From positions 682,001 to 746,000 of the forward strand of contig JAWQEG010000506.1 of the NCBI GenBank assembly GCA_033782935.1: a stretch of DNA of 64,000 nt. Direction: 5' to 3'. Origin of the DNA: Petrolisthes cinctipes (Eukaryota > Arthropoda > Malacostraca > Decapoda > Porcellanidae). The notes beneath the pieces are model-generated. The model made no database searches and was not told where the DNA came from. It worked only from the letters and a program-made list of their open reading frames with translations. A program made the translations under genes and the position numbers. This document shows positions 33,624 through 47,950 of this stretch, in pieces; within the stretch, counting starts at the first letter, position 1, and each line of letters starts with the position of its first letter.

Positions 33624-36600
33624 GCTAGAATATTTTCAAAATAAAGGCCAAAAACTTGCTAAAAATCGATATTTTAGGTGCAAAAAGTCGATATGTGCAT
33701 GCATCTTCAGTACATGTTTACATCTCAAACTCAGGCTCAAAACACCTAAAAATTCAATATTTTTGGGTCCCAGAAGCGATCTGTACATGCCTACTCCTTG
33801 TTAAAGTATTTTCAAAATACAGGCCCAAAACATGCTGAAAATCGATATTTTAGGTGCCAAAGTCAAAATGTGTATTTATCTTCCGTACCCGTTTATATCC
33901 CAAATTCAGGCTCAAAACACCCGAAAATTCGAATTTTTTGGGTCCCAGAAGCGATCTGTACATGCCTACTCAGTGCTGATTATTTTCAAATATAGGATAG
34001 AAAAATGCTTAAAAATCGATATTTTGGGTGCCCAAAGTGGATATGTGCATGCATCTTCTGTACCCGTTTATATCTCAAATTAAGGCTCAAAACACAAGAA
34101 AATTCGATATTTTTGGGTCCCAGAAGCGATCTGTACATGCCTATTCCTTGCTAGAATGTTTTCAAGATACAGACCCAAAACATGCCCCAAACCGAAATTT
34201 TAGTTGCAAAAAGTCAATATGTGCATGCATTTCAGTACCCGTTTATATCTCAAATTCTGGCTCAAAACACCCGAAAATTTAATATTTTTGGGTCCCAAAA
34301 GCGATCTGTACATGCCTACTCCGTGTTAGAGTATTTTCAAAATATAGGTCCAAAACATGCAGAAAATCGATATTTTAGGTGCACAAAGTCAATATGTTCA
34401 TGAATCTTCTGTACCCGTTTATATCTCAAATTCAGGGTCAGAACACCCGAAAATTCAATTTTTTCGGTCCGTTTTAGAGTATTTTCAAAATGCAGGCTCA
34501 AAACATGCTGAAAATCGATATTTTAGGTGCCTAATGTCAATATGTGTATGCATCTTCTGTACTCGTTTGGATCTCAAATTCAGTTTCAAAACACCCGAAA
34601 ATTCGATATTTCTGGGTCCCAGAAGCGATCTGTACATGCCTACTCCATGTTTGAGTATTTCCAAAATATAGGTCCAAAACATGCAAAAAATCGATATTTT
34701 AGGTGCACAAAGTCAATATGTGTATGTATCTTCTGTACCCGTTTATATCCCAAATTCAGGCTCAAAACACTCGAAAATTCGATTTTTTTTCGTCCCAGAA
34801 GCGATGTGTACATGCCTACTCAGTGCTAGAATATTTTCAAAATAAAGGCCAAAAACTTGCTAAAAATCGATATTTTGGGTGAACAAAGTCGATATGTGCA
34901 TGCATCTTCTGTACCCGTTTATATCTCAAATTCAGGCTCAAAACACCCGAAAATTCGATATTTTTGGGTCCCAGAAGCGTTCTGTACATGCCTACTCCTT
35001 GCTAGAATGTTTTCAAGATACAGACCCAAAACAAGCTAAAAATCGATATTTTAGGTGCCCAAAGTCAAAATGTGTATGCATCTTCTGTACACGTTTATAT
35101 ATTTTATTCATGCTCAAAACACCCGAAAATTCGATATTTTTGGTTCTCAAAAGCGATATGTACATGCCTACTCCGTGTTAGAGTATTTTCAAAATGCAGG
35201 CTCAAAACATGCTGAAAATCGATATTTTAGGTGCCCAATGTCAATATGTGTATGCATCTTCTGTACTCGTTTGGATCTCAAATTCAGTTTCAAAACACCC
35301 GAAAATTCGATATTTCTGGGTCCCAGAAGCGATCTGTACATGCCTACTCCATGTTTGAGTATTTCCAAAATATAGGTCCAAAACATGCAAAAAATCGATA
35401 TTTTAGGTGCCCAAAGTCAATATGTGTATGCATCTTCTGTACCCGTTTATATCCAAAATTCAGGCTCAAAAAACCCGAGAATTCAATATTTTGGGGTCCC
35501 AGAAGTTATCTGTACATGCCTACTCAGTGCTAGAATATTTTCAAAATATAGGCCCAAAATATGCTAAAAATCGATATTTTAGGTGCCCAAAGTCGATATG
35601 TGCATGTTTCTTTTGTACCCGTTTATATCTCAAATTCAGGCTCAAAACACCCAAAAATTCGATATTTTGGGGTCCCATAAGCGATCTGTACATGCCTACT
35701 CCGTGTTAGAGTATTTTCAAAATACAGGACCAAAACATGCTGAAGATCGATATTATAGGTGCCCAAAGTCAATATGTATATGCAAATTCTGTACCCGTTT
35801 ATATCCCAAATTCAGGCTCAAAACACCCGAATATTCGATATTTTTTGGTCCCAGAAGCGATCTGTACATGCCTACTCCGTGTTAGAGTATTTTCAAAATA
35901 CAGGACCAAAACATGCTGAAGATCGAAATTTTAGGTGCCCAAATTCAATATGTGTATGAATCTTCTGTACCGGTTTATATCCCAAATTCAGGCTCAAAAC
36001 ACTCGAAAATTCGATTTTTTGGGGTCCCAGAAGCGATCTGTACATGCCTACTCAGTGCTAAAATATTTTCAAAATAAATACCAAAAACATGCTAAAAATC
36101 GATATTTTGGGTGAACAAAGTCGATATGTGCATGCATCTTCTGTACCCGTTTATATCTCATATTCAGGCTCAAAACACCCGAAAATTCGATAATTTTGGG
36201 TCCCAGAAGCGATCTGTACATGCCTACTCCGTGTTAGAGTATTTTCAAAATACAGGCCCAAAACATGCTGAAGATCGATATTTTAGGTGACCAAAGTCAA
36301 TATGTGTATGCATCTTCTGTACACGTTTATATCCCAAATTCAGGCTCAAAACACTCGAAAATTCGATTTTTTTGGGTCCCAGAAGCGATCTGTACATGCC
36401 TACTCAGTTCTAGAATATTTTTAAAATAAAGGCCAAAAACTTGCTAAAAATCGATATTTTGGGTGAACAAAGTCGATATGTGCATGCATCTTCTGTACCC
36501 GTTTATATCTTATATTCAGGCTCAAAACACTCTAAAATTCGATATTTTCGGGTCCCAGAAGCGATCTGTACATGCCTACTCCTTGCTAGAATGTTTTTCA

Positions 36601-39520
36601 AGATACAGACCCAAAACATGCTCAAAATCGATATTTTTGGTGCAAAAAGTCGATATGTGTATGTATCTTCAGTACCCGTTTATATCTCAAATTCTGGCTC
36701 AAAAAATCGAAAATTCGATATTTTTGTGTCCCAGAAGCGATCTGTACATGCCTACTCCTTGTTAAAGTATTTTCAAAATACAGGCCCAAAACATGCTGAA
36801 AATCGATATTTTAGGTGCCCAAAGTCAAAATGTGTATTTATCTTCCGTACCCGTTTATATCCCAAATTCAGGCTCAAAACACCCGAAAATTCGAATTTTT
36901 TGGGTCCCAGAAGCGATCTCTACATGCCTACTCAGTTCTGATTATTTTCAAATATAGGATAGAAAAATGCTTAAAAATCGATATTTTGGGTGCCCAAAGT
37001 GGATATGTGCATGCATCTTCTGTACCCGTTTATATCTCAAATTAAGGCTCAAAACACAAGAAAATTCGATATTTTTAGGTCCCAGAAGCGATCTGTACAT
37101 GCCTATTCCTTGCTAGAATGTTTTCAAGATACAGACCCAAAACATGCCCCAAACCGAAATTTTAGTTGCAAAAAGTCAATATGTGCATGCATTTTCAGTA
37201 ACCGTTTATATCTCAAATTCTGGCTCAAAACACCCGAAAATTTAATATTTTTGGGTCCCAGAAGCGATCTGTACATGCCTACTCCGTGTTAGAGTATTTT
37301 CAAAATATAGGTCCAAAACATGCAGAAAATCGATATTTTAGGTGCACAAAGTCAATATGTTCATGAATCTTCTGTACCCGGTTATATCTCAAATTCAGGC
37401 TCAGAACACCCAAAATTTCGATTTTTTGGGTCCGTTTTAGAGTATTTTCAAAATGCAGGCTCAAAACATGCTGAAAATCGATATTTTAGGTGCCCAATGT
37501 CAATATGTGTATGCATCTTCGGTACTCGTTTGGATCTCAAATTCAGTTTCAAAACACCCGAAAATTCCATATTTCTGGGTCCCAGAAGCGATCTGTACAT
37601 GCCTACTCCATGTTTGAGTATTTCCAAAATATAGGTCCAAAACATGCAAAAAAATCTATATTTTAGGTGCCCAAAGTCAATATGTGTATGCATCTTCTGT
37701 ACCCGTTTATATCCAAAATTCAGGCTCAAAAAACCCGAAAATTCAATATTTTGGGGTCCCAGAAGTTATCTGTACATGCCTACTCAGTGCTAGAATATTT
37801 TAAAAATATAGGCCCAAAATATGCTAAAAATCGATATTTTAGGTGCCCAAAGTCGATATGTGCATGTTTCTTCTGTACCCGTTTATATCTCAAATTCAGG
37901 CTCAAAACACCCAAAAATTCGATATTTTGGGGTCCCATAAGCGATCTGTACATGCCTACTCCGTGTTAGAGTATTTTTAAAATACAGGCCCAAAACATGT
38001 TGAAAATCGATATTGTAGGTGCCCAAAGTCAATATGTATATGCAAATTCTGTACCCGTTTATATCCCAAATTCAGGCTCAAAACACCCGAATATTCGATA
38101 TTTTTTGGTCCCAGAAGCGATCTGTACATGCCTACTCCGTGTTAGAGTATTTTCAAAATACAGGACCAAAACATGCTGAAGATCGATATTTTAGGTGCCC
38201 AAATTCAATATGTGTATGAATCTTCTATACCCGTTTATATCCCAAATTCAGGACCAAAACCCCCGAAAATTCGATATTTTTGAATTCCAGAAGCAATCTG
38301 TACATGCCTACTCCTTGCTAGAATGTTTTCAAGATACAGACCCAAAACATGCTCAAAACAGATATTTTAGTTGCAAAAAGTCAATATGTGCATGCATTTT
38401 CAGTACCTGTTGATATCTCAAATTCAGGCTCAAAACACCCAAAAATTCAATATTTTTCGGTCCCAGAAGCGATCTGTACATGCCTACTCCGTGTTAGAGT
38501 ATTTTCAAAATATAAGTCCAAAACATGCAGAAAATCGATATTTTAGGTGCACAAAGTCAATATGTTCATGAATCTTCTGTACCCGTTTATATCTCAAATT
38601 CAGGCTCAAAACACCTGAAAATTCGATTTTTTGGGTCCGTTTTAGAGTATTTTCAAAAAACAGGACCAAAACATGCTCAAAATCGATATTTTGGGTGCCC
38701 AAAGTCGATATATGCATGCTTCTTCTGTACCCGTTTATATCTCAAATTCAGGCTCAAAACACCCGAAAATTCGATATTTTTGGATCCCAGAAGCGATCTG
38801 TACATGCCTACTCCTTGCTAGAATGTTTTCAAGATACAGACCCAAAACAAGCTAAAAATCGATATTTTAGGTGCATAAAGTCAAAATGTGTATGCATCTT
38901 CTGTACACGTTTATATCTTTTATTCATGCTCAAAACACCCGAAAATTCGATATTTTTGGGTCTCAAAAGCGATATGTACATGCCTACTCCGTGTTAGAGT
39001 ATTTTCAAAATGCAGGCTCAAAACATGCTGAAAATCGATATTTTAGGTGCCCAATGTCAATATGTGTATGCATCTTCTGTACTCGTTTGGATCTCAAATT
39101 CAGTTTCAAAACACCCGAAAATTCGATATTTCTGGGTCCCAGAAGCGATCTGTACATGCCTACTCCATGTTTGAGTATTTCCAAAATATAGGTCCAAAAC
39201 ATGCAAAAAATCGATATTTTAGGTGCCCAAAGTCAATATGTGTATGTATCTTCTGTACCCGTTTATATCCAAAATTCAGGCTCAAAAAACCCGAAAATTC
39301 AATATTTTGGGGTCCCAGAAGTTATATGTACATGCCTACTCAGTGCTAGAATATTTTTATAATACAGGCCCAAAACATGTTGAAAATCGATATTATAGGT
39401 GCCCAAAGTCAATATGTATATGCAAATTCTGTACCCGTTTATATCCCAAATTCAGGCTCAAAACACCCGAATATTCGATATTTTTTGGTCCTAAAAGCGA
39501 TCTGTACATGCCTACTCAGT
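33624..39520 (+). repeat. Superrepeat C2, about 5897 bp, 34 monomers
   Basis: Follows C1 at +7103 to about 35940, then jumps: 35959 onward matches 30412 onward (offset 5547), and from 37320 onward matches 31247 onward (offset 6073). Relative to C3 it lacks 1556 bp, which equals eight full monomers plus one shortened monomer. Near its right end it also lacks one 176-bp monomer present in C1 and C3 (around 39350). Shortened junctions are 34470, 37433 and 38638; 31 x 176 + 3 x 148 = 5900. One base is lost at 33857 (GGTGCCAAAGTC). Confidence 0.83.
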
Positions 39521-42500
39521 GCTAGAATATTTTCAAAATAAAGGCCAAAAACTTGCTAAAAATCGATATTTTAGGTGCAAAAAGTCGATATGTGCATGCA
39601 TCTTCAGTACATGTTTACATCTCAAACTCAGGCTCAAAACACCTAAAAATTCAATATTTTTGGGTCCCAGAAGCGATCTGTACATGCCTACTCCTTGTTA
39701 AAGTATTTTCAAAATACAGGCCCAAAACATGCTGAAAATCGATATTTTAGGTGCCCAAAGTCAAAATGTGTATTTATCTTCCGTACCCGTTTATATCCCA
39801 AATTCAGGCTCAAAACACCCGAAAATTCGAATTTTTTGGGTCCCAGAAGCGATCTGTACATGCCTACTCAGTGCTGATTATTTTCAAATATAGGATAGAA
39901 AAATGCTTAAAAATCGATATTTTGGGTGCCCAAAGTGGATATGTGCATGCATCTTCTGTACCCGTTTATATCTCAAATTAAGGCTCAAAACACAAGAAAA
40001 TTCGATATTTTTGGGTCCCAGAAGCGATCTGTACATGCCTATTCCTTGCTAGAATGTTTTCAAGATACAGACCCAAAACATGCCCCAAACCGAAATTTTA
40101 GTTGCAAAAAGTCAATATGTGCATGCATTTCAGTACCCGTTTATATCTCAAATTCTGGCTCAAAACACCCGAAAATTTAATATTTTTGGGTCCCAGAAGC
40201 GATCTGTACATGCCTACTCCGTGTTAGAGTATTTTCAAAATATAGGTCCAAAACATGCAGAAAATCGATATTTTAGGTGCACAAAGTCAATATGTTCATG
40301 AATCTTCTGTACCCGTTTATATCTCAAATTCAGGCTCAGAACACCCGAAAATTCAATTTTTTCGGTCCGTTTTAGAGTATTTTCAAAATGCAGGCTCAAA
40401 ACATGCTGAAAATCGATATTTTAGGTGCCTAATGTCAATATGTGTATGCATCTTCTGTACTCGTTTGGATCTCAAATTCAGTTTCAAAACACCCGAAAAT
40501 TCGATATTTCTGGGTCCCAGAAGCGATCTGTACATGCCTACTCCATGTTTGAGTATTTCCAAAATATAGGTCCAAAACATGCAAAAAATCGATATTTTAG
40601 GTGCACAAAGTCAATATGTGTATGTATCTTCTGTACCCGTTTATATCCCAAATTCAGGCTCAAAACACTCGAAAATTCGATTTTTTTGGGTCCCAGAAGC
40701 AATCTGTACATGCCTACTCAGTGCTAGAATATTTTCAAAATAAAGGCCAAAAACTTGCTAAAAATCGATATTTTGGGTGAACAAAGTCGATATGTGCATG
40801 CATCTTCTGTACCCGTTTATATCTCAAATTCAGGCTCAAAACACCCGAAAATTCGATATTTTTGGGTCCCAGAAGCGTTCTGTACATGCCTACTCCTTGC
40901 TAGAATGTTTTCAAGATACAGACCCAAAACAAGCTAAAAATCGATATTTTAGGTGCCCAAAGTCAAAATGTGTATGCATCTTCTGTACACGTTTATATAT
41001 TTTATTCATGCTCAAAACACCCGAAAATTCGATATTTTTGGTTCTCAAAAGCGATATGTACATGCCTACTCCGTGTTAGAGTATTTTCAAAATGCAGGCT
41101 CAAAACATGCTGAAAATCGATATTTTAGGTGCCCAATGTCAATATGTGTATGCATCTTCTGTACTCGTTTGGATCTCAAATTCAGTTTCAAAACACCCGA
41201 AAATTCGATATTTCTGGGTCCCAGAAGCGATCTGTACATGCCTACTCCATGTTTGAGTATTTCCAAAATATAGGTCCAAAACATGCAAAAAATCTATATT
41301 TTAGGTGCCCAAAGTCAATATGTGTATGCATCTTCTGTACCCGTTTATATCCAAAATTCAGGCTCAAAAAACCCGAAAATTCAATATTTTGGGGTCCCAG
41401 AAGTTATCTGTACATGCCTACTCAGTGCTAGAATATTTTCAAAATATAGGCCCAAAATATGCTAAAAATCGATATTTTAGGTGCCCAAAGTCGATATGTG
41501 CATGTTTCTTTTGTACCCGTTTATATCTCAAATTCAGGCTCAAAACACCCAAAAATTCGATATTTTGGGGTCCCATAAGCGATCTGTACATGCCTACTCC
41601 GTGATAGAGTATTTTTAAAATACAGGCCCAAAACATGTTGAAAATCGATATTATAGGTGCCCAAAGTCAATATGTATATGCAAATTCTGTACCCGTTTAT
41701 ATCCCAAATTCAGGCTCAAAACACCCGAATATTCGATATTTTTTGGTCCCAGAAGCGATCTGTACATGCCTACTCCGTGTTAGAGTATTTTCAAAATACA
41801 GGACCAAAACATGCTGAAGATCGATATTTTAGGTGCCCAAATTCAATATGTGTATGAATCATCTGTACCCGTTTATATCCCAAATTCAGGATCAAAACAC
41901 ACGAAAATTCGATATTTTTGGGTTCCAGAAGCAATCTGTACTTGCCTACTCCTTGCTAGAATGTTTTCAAGATACAGACCCAAAACATGCTCAAAACAGA
42001 TATTTTAATTGCAAAAAGTCAATATGTGCATGCATTTTCAGTACCTGTTGATATCTCAAATTCAGGCTCAAAACACCCAAAAATTCAATATTTTTGGTCC
42101 CAGAAGCGATCTGTACATGCCTACTCCGTGTTAGAGTATTTTCAAAATATAGGTCCAAAACATGCAGAAAATCGATATTTTAGGTGCACAAAGTCAATAT
42201 GTTCATGAATCTTCTGTACCCGTTTATATCTCAAATTCAGGCTCAAAACACCTGAAAATTCGATTTTTTGGGTCCGTTTTAGAGTATTTTAAAAAAACAG
42301 GACCAAAACATGCTCAAAATCGATATTTTTGGTGCCCAAAGTCGATATATGCATGCTTCTTCTGTACCCGTTTATATCTCAAATTCAGGCTCAAAACACT
42401 CGAAAATTCGATATTTTTGGGTCCCAGAAGCGTTCTGTACATGCCTACTCCTTGCTAGAATGTTTTCAAGATACAGACCCAAAACAAGCTAAAAATCGAT

Positions 42501-45500
42501 ATTTTAGGTGCCCAAAGTCAAAATGTGTATGCATCTTCTGTACACGTTTATATCTTTTATTCATGCTCAAAACACCCGAAAATTCGATATTTTTGGGTCT
42601 CAAAAGCGATATGTACATGCCTACTCCGTGTTAGAGTATTTTCAAAATGCAGGCTCAAAACATGCTGAAAATCGATATTTTAGGTGCCCAATGTCAATAT
42701 GTGTATGCATCTTCTGTACTCGTTTGGATCTCAAATTCAGTTTCAAAACACCCGAAAATTCGATATTTCTGTGTCCCAGAAGCGATCTGTACATGCCTAC
42801 TCCATTTTTGAGTATTTCCAAAATATAGGTCCAAAACATGCAAAAAATCGATATTTTAGGTGCCCAAAGTCAATATGTGTATGCATCTTCTGTACCCGTT
42901 TATATCCCAAATTCAGGCTCAAAAATCCCGAAAATTCAATATTTTGGGGTCCCAGAAGTTATCTGTACATGCCTACTCAGTGCTAGAATATTTTCAAAAT
43001 ATAGGCCCAAAATATGCTAAAAATCGATATTTTAGGTGACCAAAGTCGATATGTGCATGTTTCTTCTGTACCCGTTTATATCTCAAATTCAGGCTCAAAA
43101 TCACCCTAAAATTCGATATTTTGGGGTCCCATAAGCGATCTGTACATGCAAACTCCGTGTTAGAGTATTTTTATAATACAGGCCCAATACATGTTGAAAA
43201 TCAATATTATAGGTGCCCAAAATCAATATGTATATGGAAATTCTGTACCCGTTTATATCCCAAATTCAGGCTCAAAACACCCGAATATTCGATATTTTTT
43301 GGTCCCAGAAGCGATCTGTACATGCCTACTCCGTGTTAGAGTATTTTCAAAATACAGGACCAAAACATGCTGAAGATCGATATTTTAGGTGCCCAAATTC
43401 AATATGTGTATGAATCTTCTGTACCGGTTTACATCCCAAATTCAGGCTCAAAACACTCGAAAATTCTATTTTTTGGGGTCCCAGAAGCGATCTGTACATG
43501 CCTACTCAGTGCTAAAATATTTTCAAAATAAATACCAAAAACATGCTAAAAATCGATATTTTGGGTGAACAAAGTCGATATGTGCATGCATCTTCTGTAC
43601 CCGTTTATATCTCATATTCAGGCTCAAAACACCCGAAAATTCGATAATTTTGGGTCCCAGAAGCGATCTGTACATGCCTACTCCGTGTTAGAGTATTTTC
43701 AAAATACAGGCCCAAAACATGCTGAAGATCGATATTTTAGGTGACCAAAGTCAATATGTGTATGCATCTTCTGTACACGTTTATATCCCAAATTCAGGCT
43801 CAAAACACTCGAAAATTCGATTTTTTTGTGTCCCAGAAGCGATCTGTACATGCCTACTCAGTTCTAGAATATTTTTAAAATAAAGGCCAAAAACTTGCTA
43901 AAAATCGATATTTTGGGTGAACAAAGTCGATTTGTGCATGCATCTTCTGTACCCGTTTATATCTTATATTCAGGCTCAAAACACTCTAAAATTCGATATT
44001 TTCGGGTCCCAGAAGCGATCTGTACATGCCTACTCCTTGCTAGAATGTTTTTCAAGATACAGACCCAAAACATGCTCAAAATCGATATTTTAGGTGCAAA
44101 AAGTCGATATGTGTATGTATCTTCAGTACCCGTTTATATCTCAAATTCTGGCTCAAAAAATCGAAAATTCGATATTTTTGTGTCCCAGAAGCGATCTGTA
44201 CATGCCTACTCCTTGTTAAAGTATTTTCAAAATACAGGCCAAAAACATGCTGAAAATCGATATTTTAGGTGCTCAAAGTCAAAATGTGTATTTATCTCCC
44301 GTACCCGTTTATATCCCAAATTCAGGCTCAAAACACCCGAAAATTCGAATTTTTTGGGTCCCAGAAGCGATCTCTACATGCCTACTCAGTTCTGATTATT
44401 TTCAAATATAGGATAGAAAAATGCTTAAAAATCGATATTTTGGGTGCCCAAAGTGGATATGTGCATGCATCTTCTGTACCCGTTTATATCTCAAATTAAG
44501 GCTCAAAACACAAGAAAATTCGATATTTTTAGATCTCAGAAGCGATCTGTACATGCCTATTCCTTGCTAGAATGTTTTCAAGATACAGACCCAAAACATG
44601 CCCCAAACCGAAATTTTAGTTGCAAAAAGTCAATATGTGCATGCATTTTCAGTAACCGTTTATATCTCAAATTCTGGCTCAAAACACCCGAAAATTTAAT
44701 ATTTTTGGGTCCCAGAAGCGATCTGTACATGCCTACTCCGTGTTAGAGTATTTTCAAAATATAGGTCCAAAACATGCAGAAAATCGATATTTTAGGTGCA
44801 CAAAGTCAATATGTTCATGAATCTTCTGTACCCGGTTATATCTCAAATTCATTCTCAGAACACCCAAAATTTCGATTTTTTGGGTTCGTTTTAGAGTATT
44901 TTCAAAATGCAGGCTCAAAACATGCTGAAAATCGATATTTTAGGTGCCGAATGTCAATATGTGTATGCATCTTCGGTACTCGTTTGGATCTCAAATTCAG
45001 TTTCAAAACACCCGAAAATTCCATATTTCTGGGTCCCAGAAGCGATCTGTACATGCCTACTCCATGTTTGAGTATTTCCAAAATATAGGTCCAAAACATG
45101 CAAAAAAATCTATATTTTAGGTGCCCAAAGTCAATATGTGTATGCATCTTCTGTACCCGTTTATATCCAAAATTCAGGCTCAAAAAACCCGAAAATTCAA
45201 TATTTTGGGGTCCCAGAAGTTATCTGTACATGCCTACTCAGTGCTAGAATATTCTCAAAATATAGTCCCAAAATATGCTAAAAATCGATATTTTAGGTGC
45301 CCAAAGTCGATATGTGCATGTTTCTTCTGTACCCGTTTATATCTCAAATTCAGGCTCAAAACACCCAAAAATTCGATATTTTGGGGTCCCATAAGCGATC
45401 TGTACATGCCTACTCCGTGTTAGAGTATTTTTAAAATACAGGCCCAAAACATGTTGAAAATCGATATTGTAGGTGCCCAAAGTCAATATGTATATGCAAA

Positions 45501-47150
45501 TTCTATACCCGTTTATATCCCAAATTCAGGCTCAAAACACCCGAATATTCGATATTTTTTGGTCCCAGAAGCGATCTGTACATGCCTACTCCGTGTTAGA
45601 GTATTTTCAAAATACAGGACCAAAACATGCTGAAGATCGATATTTTAGGTGCCCAAATTCAATATGTGTATGAATCTTCTATACCCGTTTATATCCCAAA
45701 TTCAGGACCAAAACCCCCGAAAATTCGATATTTTTGAATTCCAGAAGCAAACTGTACATGCCTACTCCTTGCTAGAATGTTTTTAAGATACAGACCCAAA
45801 ACATGCTCAAAACAGATATTTTAGTTGCAAAAAGTCAATATGTGCATGCATTTTCAGTACCTGTTGATATCTCAAATTCAGTCTCAAAACACCCAAAAAT
45901 TCAATATTTTTCGGTCCCAGAAGCGATCTGTACATGCCTACTCCGTGTTAGAGTATTTTCAAAATATAAGTCCAAAACTTGCAGAAAATCGATATTTTAG
46001 GTGCACAAAGTCAATATGTTCATGAATCTTCTGTACCCGTTTATATCTCAAATTCAGGCTCAAAACACCTGAAAATTCGATTTTTTGCGTCCGTTTTAGA
46101 GTATTTTAAAAAAACAGGACCAAAACATGCTCAAAATCGATATTTTGGGTGCCCAAAGTCGATATATGCATGCTTCTTCTGTACCCGTTTATATCTCAAA
46201 TTCAGGCTCAAAACACCCGAAAATTCGATATTTTTGGATCCCAGAAGCGATCTGTACATGCCTACTCCTTGCTAGAATGTTTTCAAGATACAGACCCAAA
46301 ACAAGCTAAAAATCGATATTTTAGGTGCATAAAGTCAAAATGTGTATGCATCTTCTGTACACGTTTATATCTTTTATTCATGCTCAAAACACCCGAAAAT
46401 TCGATATTTTTGGGTCTCAAAAGCGATATGTACATGCCTACTCCGTGCTAGAGTATTTTCAAAATGCAGGCTCAAAACATGCTGAAAATCGATATTTTAG
46501 GTGCCCAATGTCAATATGTGTATGCATCTTCTGTACTCGTTTGGATCTCAAATTCAGTTTCAAAACACCCGAAAATTCGATATTTCTGGGTCCCAGAAGC
46601 GATCTGTACATGCCTACTCCATGTTTGAGTATTTCCAAAATATAGGTCCAAAACATGCAAAAAATCGATATTTTAGGTGCCCAAAGTCAATATGTGTATG
46701 CATCTTCTGTACCCGTTTATATCCAAAATTCAGGCTCAAAAAACCCGAAAATTCAATATTTTGGGGTCCCAGAAGTTATATGTACATGCCTACTCAGTGC
46801 TAGAATATTTTCAAAATATAGGCCCAAAATATGCTAAAAATCGATATTTTAGGTGCCCAAAGTCGATATGTGCATGTTTCTTCTGTACCCGTTTATATCT
46901 CAAATTCAGGCTCAAAACACCCGAAAATTCGATATTTTGGGGTCCCATAAGCGATCTGTACATGCCTACTCCGTGATAGAGTATTTTTATAATACAGGCC
47001 CAAAACATGTTGAAAATCGATATTATAGGTGCCCAAAGTCAATATGTATATGCAAATTCTGTACCCGTTTATATCCCAAATTCAGGCTCAAAACACCCGA
47101 ATATTCGATATTTTTTGGTCCCAAAAGCGATCTGTACATGCCTACTCCGT
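39521..47150 (+). repeat. Superrepeat C3, about 7630 bp, 44 monomers, the longest C copy
   Basis: First part follows C1 at +13001 (27254 to 40255, 28810 to 41811, 30894 to 43895); the second part follows C2 at +7454 (36441 to 43895, 37320 to 44774, 39047 to 46501); the last part follows C1 at +13527 (33128 to 46655, 33326 to 46853). Forty full and four shortened monomers (40368, 42275, 44887, 46092) predict 7632 bp. It ends near 47150, where a fourth C copy would have begun but D2-type monomers follow instead. Confidence 0.84.
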
Positions 47151-47950
47151 GTTAGAGTATTTTCAAAATACAGGCCCAAAACATGCTGAAAATCGATATT
47201 TTAGGTGCAAAAAGTCGATATATGCATGCATCTTCAGTACACGTTTACATCTCTAACTCATTCTCAAAACCTCCGAAAATTTAATATTTTTGGGTCCCAG
47301 AAGCGATCTGTACATGCCTACTCGGTGCTAGAATATTTTCAAAAAATATGCCAAAAACATGCTAAAATTCAATATTTTGGGTGAACAAAGTCGATATGTA
47401 CATGCATCTTCTGTACCCTTTAATATCTCAAACTCAGGCTCAAAACACCCGAAAATTTAATATTTTTGGGTCCCAGAAACGATCTTTACATGCCTACTCG
47501 GTGCTAGAATATTTTCAAAAAATAGGCCAAAAACATGCTAAAATTCGATATTTTGGGTGAACAAAGTCGATATGTGCATGTATCTTCTGTACCCGTTTAT
47601 ATCTAATATTCAGGCTCAAAACACCCGAAAATTTAATATTTTTTGTCCCAGAAGCGCTCTGTACATGCTTACTCGGTGCTAGAGTATTTTCAAAAAATAT
47701 TCCAAAAACATGGTAAAATTCGATATTTTCGGTGAACAAAGTCGATATGTGCATGCATCTTCTGTACCCGTTTATATCTCATATTCAGGCTCAAAACACC
47801 CGAAAATTTAATATTTTTGGGTCCCAGAAGCGATCTGTACATGCCTACTCCGTGTTACAGTAATTTCAAAATATAGGTCCAAAACATGCAGAAAATCGAT
47901 ATTTTAGGTGCACAAAGTCAATATGTTCATGAATCTTCTGAACCCGTTTA
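47150..47950 (+). repeat. Segment D2, counterpart of D1
   Basis: From about 47204 it matches 19090-19835 at offset 28114. Own changes include GTACATGCATCTTC near 47399, CCTTTAATATC near 47417, TTTTTTGTCCCAG near 47639, GCGCTCTGTACATGC near 47654 and ACATGGTAAAATTCG near 47710. At about 47955 it diverges from D1: here CTCATATTCAGG leads into TTTGGGGTCACAG, whereas D1 enters the shortened monomer at 19884. Confidence 0.8.
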
